From Thiotrichaceae bacterium (GTDB taxonomy: Bacteria; Pseudomonadota; Gammaproteobacteria; Thiotrichales; Thiotrichaceae): DNA of 6,081 bases. The DNA lies in contig JALVEA010000006.1 in NCBI GenBank assembly GCA_027008665.1, positions 1 through 6,081 of the forward strand, in the 5' to 3' direction. Under the pieces are notes generated by a model, which ran no database searches, was not told where the DNA came from, and saw only the letters and a list, made by a program, of their open reading frames with translations. Positions 1 to 5,580 of this stretch are shown piece by piece; position 1 is the stretch's first letter; each line of letters starts with the position of its first letter. The position numbers were made by a program, and so were the translations under genes.

Positions 1-559
1 AGACACTTTGCCTGAACTTCCCGAAGCAAAAAAGCAACGCTTTATGGATGAGTTTGCACTGAGTGATTATGATGCAGAGAGTATGACCGCTACCCGTGCA
101 TTAAGTGACTATTATGAAATTGTTGCCAAGCAAAGTAGTGAGTCTAAACTGGCGGCTAACTGGATAATGGGTAATTTATCGGCCGCTTTGAATAAAGCAG
201 ATAAAGATATTATCGACTCACCTATCAGTGCAGAAATGTTAGCAGGTATGATTAAACGCCTCTCTGATAATACAATTTCTGGAAAAATTGCTAAAGACGT
301 ATTTGAAGCAATGTGGAATGGTGAAGGTGATGCCGATACTGTGATTGAAAATAAAGGTTTAAAACAAATCACTGATTCAGGCGCAATTGAAACCATGATT
401 GATGATATTATTGCTAATAATCAAGCACAAGTTGAAGAATTTCAGGCAGGTAAAGAGAAGGTGCTAGGCTTCTTTGTCGGACAAGTGATGAAAGCATCTA
501 AAGGCAAGGCCAATCCTGCTCAGGTTAATCAACTTTTAAGAGTAAAGCTTAAAAATTGA
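1..559 (+). CDS. gatB: Asp/Glu-tRNA(Asn/Gln) amidotransferase subunit B, C-terminal part (5' end outside window)
   Basis: GatB is part of the cytoplasmic GatCAB complex, which converts mischarged Glu-tRNA(Gln) or Asp-tRNA(Asn) to the correct amide form. The frame is open from position 2 (first codons read D-T-L-P-E-L-P) to a TGA at 557-559, so about 185 C-terminal residues of a protein usually near 475-480 residues are present. The stretch 'LPELPEAKKQRF' matches the end of the central helical region. From 'LAANWIMGNL' onward it is the YqeY-like tRNA-binding tail, with the familiar 'GLKQITDSGAIE', 'GKEKVLGFFVGQVMKASKGKANP' order (broken here: 'GKEKVLGFFVGQV' then 'MKASKGKANP') and a final 'VNQLLRVKL'. 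The reading frame is intact. The true start and any gatC/gatA neighbours lie to the left. Its function is unrelated to the sulfur genes that follow, so it probably marks the conserved flank of the locus. Confidence 0.95.
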   Translation, partial: DTLPELPEAKKQRFMDEFALSDYDAESMTATRALSDYYEIVAKQSSESKLAANWIMGNLSAALNKADKDIIDSPISAEMLAGMIKRLSDNTISGKIAKDVFEAMWNGEGDADTVIENKGLKQITDSGAIETMIDDIIANNQAQVEEFQAGKEKVLGFFVGQVMKASKGKANPAQVNQLLRVKLKN

Positions 560-621
560 TAATCTTTAATTTATCAAAGCATTAGCGTAGACTCAGGTTC
601 AACTTAACAGGACTAAAATAC

Positions 622-1296
622 ATGGATTTTTCAATTTTTTTTGGAAAAAAATCAAAGTCTTCCTCAGTAAAGCAAGATCGACCTGTTGCCATTACGAGAG
701 AATTAACCAGTGTTATTATTACTCATGAGGGGAAACCCTTCGAGATATCGCGTACTAAAGATAATGATGCCGTTATTCCTGCAATGTATGCTAAAACATC
801 TCGTCCTTGTCCTCCTTTTTGTATTCAACCAATGGTGATTGAACCAGGGATTGAGAATATTGGTGAACTAGAATTTATTAAATACCTTGTTCAAAAAAGC
901 AATGGTGATGATGAACTTGAGATTATTGATTCACGCACAGCAGATTGGGTTTTAGTTGCTACGATTCCAGGAACAATCAATGTTCCTTGGATTTCCTTAT
1001 CGCGTGAAGTTGGTGTCACTGCTAATAAATTAATTTCTGTTCTAAAACAAAAATTTAATGTGAAAATCAAAGATGAAACGCGCATCGACGAATGCTTTGA
1101 GGATGATAAGCTAATAGAAATTCTTGACTTTTCTAATGCCAAAAAACTGGTACTTTTTTGTAATGGTGTATGGTGTGAGCAATCAACCATTCAGATAAGA
1201 TCCCTTTTACATCTAGGTTATCCTGCTGAAAAAATAATATATTATCGAGACGGACTACAAGGTTGGATAGGGCTTGGTTTCCCGACCGTTCCTTAG
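622..1296 (+). CDS. Rhodanese-domain sulfurtransferase with an N-terminal CPPFC motif
   Basis: This is a 224-residue protein with no signal peptide or membrane segment, so it is likely cytoplasmic. The N-terminal 50 residues are polar and variable. Residues 58-72 carry 'KTSRPCPPFCIQPM', with C63 and C67 as a CxxxC pair. The rhodanese fold runs from about residue 80 ('IGELEFIKYL') through 'IIDSRTADWV' (101-110), 'IPGTINVPW' (115-123) and the active loop 'FCNGVWCEQS' (179-188) to 'YRDGLQGWIGLGFP' (208-221). C180 is the expected persulfide-bearing cysteine; C185 is a second cysteine in the same loop. Rhodaneses move sulfane sulfur between donors such as thiosulfate or persulfides and acceptors. 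The ATG at 622 follows a CAGGA ribosome-binding site at 608-612, 9 nt upstream. It lies 62 bp after gatB, with no clear terminator between. The family assignment is secure; the physiological donor and acceptor are not known. Confidence 0.9.
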   Translation: MDFSIFFGKKSKSSSVKQDRPVAITRELTSVIITHEGKPFEISRTKDNDAVIPAMYAKTSRPCPPFCIQPMVIEPGIENIGELEFIKYLVQKSNGDDELEIIDSRTADWVLVATIPGTINVPWISLSREVGVTANKLISVLKQKFNVKIKDETRIDECFEDDKLIEILDFSNAKKLVLFCNGVWCEQSTIQIRSLLHLGYPAEKIIYYRDGLQGWIGLGFPTVP

Positions 1297-1352
1297 AACG
1301 CCTGAGTCCTTAAGAAGTTTGAAGAAACAAAAATTACCCATCATCGCTAGAT

Positions 1353-1367
1353 AGGTTTTGGAAACCT
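1353..1367. repeat. Small perfect hairpin downstream of the rhodanese gene
   Basis: AGGTTT (1353-1358) and AAACCT (1362-1367) form a 6-bp stem around a 3-nt loop, 57 bases after the rhodanese stop codon. No run of T follows it, so it is not a typical intrinsic terminator. It could stabilise the 3' end of the transcript or be chance. Confidence 0.35.
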
Positions 1368-1513
1368 GCTTATGATTAAATATTCTTATCATATTTTCTG
1401 TTACTGCCTCCCCCCGAGATAATACCAAAATAACCTTTTGCTCAAAGAAGCTTAGAACAATCACGATTTCTTAAATTAGGAAAACTCTGGAATAATTTTA
1501 TTGAACTTTAAGC

Positions 1514-1540
1514 TTTAATACGCCTCATTATTTAATACGC
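1514..1540. repeat. 10-bp perfect direct repeat, 17-bp period
   Basis: TTTAATACGC occurs at 1514-1523 and again at 1531-1540 with 7 bases between. The pair lies about 107 bp upstream of the -35 element of the strong promoter at 1647-1675. It may be a tandem binding site for a regulator, but a chance repeat in AT-rich DNA cannot be excluded. Confidence 0.4.
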
Positions 1541-1573
1541 TGTTATCGTTAGTGGAGCTTGATTTATAATGCT

Positions 1574-1590
1574 TGGTTAAAAATTAACCA
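1574..1590. repeat. 17-bp perfect dyad TGGTTAA-AAA-TTAACCA
   Basis: Two 7-bp arms, 1574-1580 and 1584-1590, are exact inverted copies around AAA. It sits just after a TATAAT (1565-1570) that has no good -35 partner, and 57 bp upstream of the strong -35 element. A second partner exists: CTTGGTT (1572-1578) is also complementary to AACCAAG (1610-1616). The size and symmetry fit an operator for a dimeric regulator; the identity of any regulator is unknown. Confidence 0.45.
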
Positions 1591-1646
1591 TAAGTTCATG
1601 ATAAATATAAACCAAGGTTTGTTATTAAAAAAACTTATATCAATTG

Positions 1647-1675
1647 TTGACTAAATAAGCAAACAGTAATATACT
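1647..1675 (+). promoter_or_regulatory. Near-consensus sigma70 promoter
   Basis: The -35 element TTGACT (1647-1652) and the -10 element TATACT (1670-1675) each match the consensus at 5 of 6 positions and are separated by exactly 17 bp. Transcription would start near 1682. This is the best promoter in the window. It would give a leader of about 294 nt before the ATG at 1976, or it could make a separate small RNA. No protein-coding frame with a ribosome-binding site follows it closely. Confidence 0.7.
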
Positions 1676-1696
1676 TAATTTATCACTTAACAAAGC

Positions 1697-1730
1697 TGGG
1701 TTTATGATAATTCGTATCAGATAAAGCCCA
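1697..1730 (+). promoter_or_regulatory. Bulged hairpin near the predicted 5' end of the leader, with alternative pairing partners
   Basis: About 15 nt after the predicted start, TGGG (1697-1700), TTTAT (1701-1705) and GATA (1706-1709) pair with CCCA (1727-1730), ATAAA (1721-1725) and TATC (1715-1718). This gives 13 base pairs, a 5-nt loop, and bulges at 1719-1720 and 1726. The 3' arm can pair elsewhere: AAGCCCA (1724-1730) is complementary to TGGGCTT at 1761-1767, and AAGCCCAT (1724-1731) to ATGGGCTT at 1789-1796. Mutually exclusive stems of this kind occur in attenuators and riboswitches. I match no known class, and no clear terminator stem with a T-run follows, so a regulatory role is inference. 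Confidence 0.4.
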
Positions 1731-1760
1731 TACAGTTTAAGTGGTTGAATTATAGCTTAT

Positions 1761-1847
1761 TGGGCTTGTAATAAATTTTGAAAAAATCATGGGCTTAGCA
1801 GAAAAATTTTTATGCTAATGGGGTTGGTTGATAAATTTTATTTATTA
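1761..1847. repeat. Three degenerate repeats with a 29-bp period
   Basis: Units start at 1761, 1790 and 1819, each with TGGG(C/G)TT followed after a few bases by (A/T-rich)AAATTTT: ATAAATTTT at 1771-1779, AAAAATTTT at 1802-1810 and ATAAATTTT at 1831-1839. The first unit is 2 bp shorter before its AT tract. A looser copy, AGGGCTTGGTAATTAAAT, starts at 1905, about three periods further on, and TGGGTTTATGATAATT starts at 1697. The array lies 129-215 bp upstream of the half-size transporter gene. It could be an array of protein sites or the decayed remains of a tandem duplication. Confidence 0.5.
1795..1818. repeat. 24-bp near-perfect palindrome
   Basis: TTAGCA (1795-1800) and TGCTAA (1813-1818) flank a central AAAAATTTTT (1802-1811). 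Of 12 symmetric base pairs, 11 match; the only mismatch is G1801 against A1812. With no spacer at the centre it is poor as an RNA hairpin and better as a DNA-level dyad, such as an operator for a dimeric regulator. It overlaps the second 29-bp repeat unit. Confidence 0.55.
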
Positions 1848-1851
1848 CTTA

Positions 1852-1882
1852 TTGAACATAAGTAGAGCTTAATCACTATAAT
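1852..1882 (+). promoter_or_regulatory. Possible second promoter closer to the transporter genes
   Basis: A perfect -10 hexamer TATAAT (1877-1882) has TTGAAC (1852-1857) upstream with a 19-bp spacer, which is longer than ideal. A second TATAAT overlaps at 1884-1889. The start would be near 1889, giving an 87-nt leader. AT-rich DNA makes chance TATAAT common, so confidence is limited. Confidence 0.35.
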
Positions 1883-1891
1883 TTATAATGA

Positions 1892-1942
1892 ATTTTAGAT
1901 ACTAAGGGCTTGGTAATTAAATATTTCATCCTAATCTAAAAT
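1892..1942. repeat. 9-bp perfect inverted repeat upstream of the half-size transporter pair
   Basis: ATTTTAGAT (1892-1900) and ATCTAAAAT (1934-1942) are exact inverted copies separated by 33 bp, ending 33 bp before the ATG at 1976. They lie just downstream of the possible proximal -10 element, where an operator could block transcription. Related half-size transporter pairs elsewhere are under sulfide- or persulfide-responsive ArsR-type repressors that bind AT-rich dyads; linking this site to such a repressor is inference, since no repressor gene is visible here. Confidence 0.4.
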
Positions 1943-1975
1943 ATTAAATAAAAGACTCAATATTGGGGAACCGTT

Positions 1976-2461
1976 ATGGAAAATTATATTCTTGCCGCAT
2001 GGTTAGGCGGTGTGTTGATGGGCATATTTGTTATTATACACTTTGTTGTTATTGGTAGAGGTGTAGGGGGATCAACGGGATTTGTTTGTGCAGTAAAACG
2101 AACGACCCAATCAAAATCGTTATTTTTTGGATATGATTTAGACCCTTTAAAATTTTTCTTTTCGCTAGGTTTGCCTATCGGTGGCTTAATTCATGTTCTT
2201 TTCATACAAGATGGTAATTTTGCCTTTAGTTTTGATATGGGCGTTTATGATAATGTCTTACCAAGTAGTGATGTACTTAAAGGCTTAATGTTAGTTGCAG
2301 GTGGGGCATTTTTGGGTATTGGCGCTCGTTTGGCAGGGGGGTGTACTTCAGGACATGCCTTAGCAGGTGGAGCATTATTGAATCCTGTTAGTCTAGTAAT
2401 AGCAGGTGCATTCTTTGCAACCGCGATTGGTGTTGCACAGCTATTATTCTATGTATTTTAA
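1976..2461 (+). CDS. Half-size YeeE/YedE-family membrane protein, first partner
   Basis: This 161-residue inner-membrane protein has about four hydrophobic segments (roughly 5-26, 60-76, 100-120 and 135-160). It carries the family signature 'GIGARLAGGCTSGHALAGGALL' region (residues 114-135), with C123 in GGCTSGH; a second cysteine, C38, follows 'GGSTGF'. Full-length YeeE/YedE proteins hold two such repeats and import thiosulfate or related sulfur species by relaying them along conserved cysteines. Here one repeat makes a stand-alone protein, as in the two-gene transporters found, for example, in BigR-controlled operons. The ATG at 1976 has GGGGA (1965-1969) 6 nt upstream. The partner gene starts 26 bp after the stop with a very similar ribosome-binding site, so the two are almost certainly co-transcribed. 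The exact substrate is not shown by the sequence. Confidence 0.88.
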   Translation: MENYILAAWLGGVLMGIFVIIHFVVIGRGVGGSTGFVCAVKRTTQSKSLFFGYDLDPLKFFFSLGLPIGGLIHVLFIQDGNFAFSFDMGVYDNVLPSSDVLKGLMLVAGGAFLGIGARLAGGCTSGHALAGGALLNPVSLVIAGAFFATAIGVAQLLFYVF

Positions 2462-2487
2462 TATAATTTTTAATTGGGGATAAAATT

Positions 2488-2955
2488 ATGAAACTCAGTA
2501 ATACAGAATTAAAAATAGAAGTTGAACAGCAACGACATTTGCCACTTCTAAAATTCATTTCAGTTATCTTAGGCACTGTTTTTGGTATTCTTTTAGTTAG
2601 TATCGGAGGCACTACCTTTGATGTGATGGCAGGTATGTTTTTATTCGAAAATTTCCAGCTTCCTATTGTACTTAGTTTAGCGGTAGTAACAGGTGCTATT
2701 GGCATGTTTTTGGTCAAGCGCATGAAAGCAAAAAGTGTTGTTTCTCAAAAAGAAATCACTTTTGGAGCGGTAAACTTTTCTCGTCGTGTTTTTATAGGCG
2801 CATTGTTTTTTGGAACAGGGTGGGCATTAACTGCTTCTTGTCCAGGTACAGCGATGGTAATGATTGGAGAAGGTAAACTAACAGGACTATTTGTGGTAGT
2901 AGGAATTATCATAGGAACAATTACTTTTGGTTTTTTCAATCGAAATGCACGTTAA
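2488..2955 (+). CDS. Half-size YeeE/YedE-type membrane protein, second partner (DUF6691-like)
   Basis: This 155-residue protein has a polar start of about 20 residues, then about four hydrophobic segments (roughly 21-40, 57-76, 100-117 and 131-150). The diagnostic stretch is 'GWALTASCPGTAMVMIGEGK' (111-130), whose C118 is the only cysteine. This SCPGT type usually sits directly behind a GGCTSGH-type half, as here, and the two are thought to form one transporter for a sulfur compound. Residues 45-65 contain 'DVMAGMFLFENFQLPIV', also typical of this half. The ATG at 2488 has GGGGA (2476-2480) 7 nt upstream, nearly copying the site of the preceding gene. It is the last gene of the plus-strand unit: the stop codon ends 14 bp before the large terminator hairpin. 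Confidence 0.87.
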   Translation: MKLSNTELKIEVEQQRHLPLLKFISVILGTVFGILLVSIGGTTFDVMAGMFLFENFQLPIVLSLAVVTGAIGMFLVKRMKAKSVVSQKEITFGAVNFSRRVFIGALFFGTGWALTASCPGTAMVMIGEGKLTGLFVVVGIIIGTITFGFFNRNAR

Positions 2956-2969
2956 TGAATAAATTCATT

Positions 2970-3015
2970 ATAAGCATAAAAAACGGGACTTGAAGTCCCG
3001 TTTTTTTATGCTTAT
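2970..3015. terminator. Long bidirectional intrinsic terminator
   Basis: CGGGACT (2984-2990) and AGTCCCG (2994-3000) form a GC-rich stem with a TGA loop. It is flanked by A6 (2978-2983) and T7 (3001-3007), giving a U-tract in both directions. Pairing continues outward: ATAAGCAT (2970-2977) matches ATGCTTAT (3008-3015), with one extra T on the right, for about 21 paired bases in all. It lies between two convergent genes, 14 bp after the plus-strand stop and 8 bp after the minus-strand stop, and should end both transcripts. Confidence 0.95.
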
Positions 3016-3023
3016 TAAAACTT

Positions 3024-4265
3024 TTACTTAAAATTACTTTCCAAACCTAAGTAAGGACGTAATTTAGCGCCAATCCATACACCAGGAAGAGCGGCTAATA
3101 ACCAAATCCATCCATGTAGACTAAAAGTAGCAACACCAGAGAAGAAGGCCCCAATATTACAGCCAAAGGCAAGGCGAGCGGCATAGCCCATAATAATGCT
3201 AGCAACGATAGTAATGATAAAAGTTTTCATTGCGATGCTTGCTTTAGGTGCAAATTTCTTTGCCCAAATAGCTGCTAATAATGCACCTAAAATAACCCCC
3301 ATATTCACAATCGAAGTTGTATCCATAAAGACGCTATTTTCTAATAGTTCAGTACGTCCTTCCCAGTATTCTGTTTCGGGAGTGAAGCCAAATAGCATCG
3401 ATATTTTTGCTCCCCAAAGTGAGAAGGCTGAAACAACCCCCCAAGGTGCACCCGTTACAAGCGTCGTCATCCAGTTAAGTACGGCTAAAGCAGCTGCACC
3501 AATAAAAATTGGCCAAGGACCGGTGAAGAAGGTTTTCCAACCACGGTCAGCTTTGCTTAATCCTCTGTGTTCTTCCTCACGTTCTAAACGAACACGACAA
3601 GGAGTTGATTTACCAAAGTAAGTTAATAATCCAATAATTACCACAATAAACAGTAATTGTCCTGCTGCTGCTGCAAACCACCCAAATTCAGCAATTAAAG
3701 AAAAACCATCTTCAAATTGAATCAAGGGAAGTTCAGGCAATTCAGCCCACCATTCAAGATGCAAAGTTGCCAAAAAAGCACCTGCAATAAAACCAAGAAT
3801 AGTGATTAGCATTTTACTATCACCACCTCCTGCTTCGTAGAGACAGCCTGAGGCACAGCCATCAGCAATTTGCATGGAGATACCAAAGACAAAAGCACCA
3901 ATAACCATTTGCATAGTAATCGGAGAAACTAAGGCTTCAGGATCTTCTAAATAACCCGTGGCAAATAGAGGGGCAAATAATAAAGTGGCAATGGCGAGCA
4001 TAACGAATTGGGCGCGAATACCCGTAATATCACCGTATAGCATAAAGCGGCGATAAGCACGTCCGAAGCCAAAAGCGGCATGATAAAGCGTCATACCAAA
4101 TAATACGCCAATGACAAGCATCGCGGATAAGGTGAATTCTCCGCTGATAATATAAAGTGAAATACTTCCGACAAATAATAATAATAATCCAATTATCATC
4201 GGGACTGAATGTATCTTTTTTGCCATCCCTAGCGGGGATAACACAGTGGCAGTTGCTTGGGTCAT
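3024..4265 (-). CDS. Full-length YeeE/YedE-family sulfur-compound transporter
   Basis: This 413-residue inner-membrane protein has about ten hydrophobic segments, from roughly 22-41 to 381-401, and two family repeats. The first repeat has 'FGFGRAYRRF' (65-74) and 'IADGCASGCLYEAGGGD' (133-149), with C137 and C141. The second has 'ARLAFGCNIGAFFSG' (363-377) with C369. A charged cytoplasmic-looking loop, 'CRVRLEREEEHRGLSKADRG' (223-242), joins the halves. Thiosulfate importers of this family pass substrate between conserved cysteines, so transport of thiosulfate or a similar anion is the likely role; the substrate cannot be fixed. The 'GRAYRRF' position, where many members have a cysteine, has none. 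The ATG at 4265 is preceded by AGGAG (4278-4282), 12 nt upstream, a longer spacing than usual. It is the last gene of the minus-strand cluster, 68 bp after the cytochrome gene. Confidence 0.9.
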   Translation of the reverse strand: MTQATATVLSPLGMAKKIHSVPMIIGLLLLFVGSISLYIISGEFTLSAMLVIGVLFGMTLYHAAFGFGRAYRRFMLYGDITGIRAQFVMLAIATLLFAPLFATGYLEDPEALVSPITMQMVIGAFVFGISMQIADGCASGCLYEAGGGDSKMLITILGFIAGAFLATLHLEWWAELPELPLIQFEDGFSLIAEFGWFAAAAGQLLFIVVIIGLLTYFGKSTPCRVRLEREEEHRGLSKADRGWKTFFTGPWPIFIGAAALAVLNWMTTLVTGAPWGVVSAFSLWGAKISMLFGFTPETEYWEGRTELLENSVFMDTTSIVNMGVILGALLAAIWAKKFAPKASIAMKTFIITIVASIIMGYAARLAFGCNIGAFFSGVATFSLHGWIWLLAALPGVWIGAKLRPYLGLESNFK

Positions 4266-4303
4266 TTTTTGAAATTTCTCCTAAGGGTTGAATATTTGCA
4301 CAT

Positions 4304-4329
4304 TCTCATGCAGATTTATGGGAATGAGA
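4304..4329. repeat. Short inverted repeat between the cytochrome and transporter genes
   Basis: TCTCAT (4304-4309) and ATGAGA (4324-4329) are exact inverted copies separated by 14 bases, inside the 68-bp gap 4266-4333. No T-run follows on the minus strand and I see no promoter in the gap. It may be an mRNA processing or stability hairpin, or chance. Confidence 0.25.
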
Positions 4330-4333
4330 TGTT

Positions 4334-5560
4334 TTAAGTAGAATGATCTTTTATTGAGGGCATTAGGTCTCCTTTGGGCAATTGCGGGGATAAAGTGCAG
4401 TCATGGTTTTGTTGTTGAGTGACTTGCCAGCGAGGGCATTGAATCTCATATAAAATATAGTCTCTATTAGTTTGCTTAGCTTTTAATAGTAGCTTAAGTG
4501 CTTGTTTATCTTTTGAATCTAAATCACTATCATCATTATCTTCAAGAAAATAGGGATAAATAACCTGTTGATAAAAATAATCAGGTTCAACTTTTATAGT
4601 TGCAGTGGCTTGTTGTTTTGCTGTTAGAGGTAAAAAAAGTTTAATGCTTTCACCTGCTTGTAATCGAGTGTCTGCTTTTTGTTGCAAATTCTGTTGATGA
4701 TCTAAGATTAATTGGCGTTGGATAATATGTATTTTTTTATTCTGCTTATCCGTTGATTCTAAGGTAACAATAATGCGAGGAGTGGCATAGGTGGGTAATG
4801 CATGGCCTGCAAATTGATTTTTAAGTAAGAGTCTAAAACCTGTTGCTTCACGCACTGCTTTAATCTTAAAGGCACGGCGTGTCATATCCGCATCATGAAT
4901 ACCTTTAAAGCGATGCGAACCTTTAGGCATATGGCAACTTTGGCAACTGACACCTTGTTGCCTCCAAGGTGATTGTTGCCATTCTTGATAGGTATTTTCT
5001 AAAAATACCCCCTTTAATTTTAACCCTCTGCCCTCTGTAAATTGATGACAGCGGCTACAAAACTTAGACTGTTTAAACAAGGCATTCGCTTGTACCGTAC
5101 CATGAACAGGGGTGTGTTTTTCATTAGCACCATAACGTTGATGCTGACGTAAGTGACAACTGGCACAGTCGATGCCTGTTGCTTGGAATTTGAGTGTTTG
5201 ATCTTGCCAGTCATTGATCTGTTCGCTACGTGGCGTATGACAGCTTAGACAACTGAGTGCATTGTTTTGATCAAAATAATGTAATTGGCCAATAAGACCT
5301 GGAGATGCGGCTTTTGCATGGTAGGAGTCCTGCCATTCATCCGCTTGTTTTTTATGACACAGTGCGCAAGATTTTGGACTTATATCATAGGTAATAGGAT
5401 GATGCGTTTTAGGGGCATCGCCTTGAAGGGGAATGGGAAGAAGCCAATAGTCATTATCAGCTTCTGCCCAAATTAACGAGCTGTTTAGCACACATACCAT
5501 CGATAATAAAAACGATAAAGCATATTTGTTTTTATTGAGGTTAGTGTATGTGGTGAACAT
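4334..5560 (-). CDS. Periplasmic multihaem cytochrome c with five CxxCH motifs
   Basis: This 408-residue protein has an N-terminal signal peptide: lysines at 10-12, a hydrophobic core at about 13-32, and likely cleavage near 'WAEA'. It should be exported and carry covalent haem in the periplasm. Five haem-binding motifs lie in residues 65-210: CALCH (65-69), CLSCH (104-108), CASCH (132-136), CSRCH (168-172) and CQSCH (206-210). The stretches 'CHKKQADEWQDSYHAKA' and 'WQQSPW...CQSCHMP' resemble cytochrome c554/NrfH-type multihaem proteins. Residues 230-335 have no haem motif and look beta-rich ('GFRLLLKNQFAGHALPT', 'PRIIVTLES'); the tail has two lone cysteines, C375 and C388. The role is probably electron transfer, perhaps oxidation or reduction of a sulfur compound (inference). 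It starts 20 bp after the upstream transporter with only a weak ribosome-binding site (GACGAGA), which suggests translational coupling. I do not recognise a named gene. Confidence 0.9.
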   Translation of the reverse strand: MFTTYTNLNKNKYALSFLLSMVCVLNSSLIWAEADNDYWLLPIPLQGDAPKTHHPITYDISPKSCALCHKKQADEWQDSYHAKAASPGLIGQLHYFDQNNALSCLSCHTPRSEQINDWQDQTLKFQATGIDCASCHLRQHQRYGANEKHTPVHGTVQANALFKQSKFCSRCHQFTEGRGLKLKGVFLENTYQEWQQSPWRQQGVSCQSCHMPKGSHRFKGIHDADMTRRAFKIKAVREATGFRLLLKNQFAGHALPTYATPRIIVTLESTDKQNKKIHIIQRQLILDHQQNLQQKADTRLQAGESIKLFLPLTAKQQATATIKVEPDYFYQQVIYPYFLEDNDDSDLDSKDKQALKLLLKAKQTNRDYILYEIQCPRWQVTQQQNHDCTLSPQLPKGDLMPSIKDHST

Positions 5561-5580
5561 ATCAGTCTCGTCTTTTTGAT

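Larger units (their letters stand above)
1297..1975. other. Long AT-rich intergenic region rich in regulatory-looking signals
   Basis: This 679-base gap between the rhodanese gene and the first half-size YeeE/YedE gene contains no convincing protein-coding gene. Frames on both strands are short, lack ribosome-binding sites, or give unrecognisable peptides. It begins with about 200 bases in which I see only one small hairpin (1353-1367). From about 1514 on it holds a direct repeat, several inverted repeats, two promoter-like pairs, a bulged hairpin and an array of degenerate repeats, each listed separately. I recognise no rRNA, tRNA, CRISPR or known riboswitch consensus. The length and the clustering of structure toward the downstream gene suggest a complex control region or an unannotated RNA. 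Confidence 0.8.

Noticed and set aside
556..577. TTGATAA/TTATCAA inverted repeat at the gatB stop as a terminator
   Set aside because: The 7-bp stem is all A/T except one G-C pair, has an 8-nt loop and no T-run after it; too weak to call a terminator.
1255..1464. Minus-strand open frame of 69 codons overlapping the rhodanese end
   Set aside because: It has no ribosome-binding site, no recognisable motif, and overlaps a confident gene on the other strand.
1761..1847. CRISPR array
   Set aside because: The 29-bp spacing recalls repeat length, but units are degenerate, adjacent without spacers, and no cas gene is present.
1789..1865. Tiny frames starting at 1789 and 1818 (9 and 15 codons) as leader peptides
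   Set aside because: Neither has a ribosome-binding site, and their likeness comes from the underlying 29-bp DNA repeat, whose period is not a multiple of three.
3196..3621. Plus-strand open frame of 141 codons inside the full-length transporter gene
   Set aside because: It is antisense to a confident membrane-protein gene with family motifs and shows no motifs of its own.
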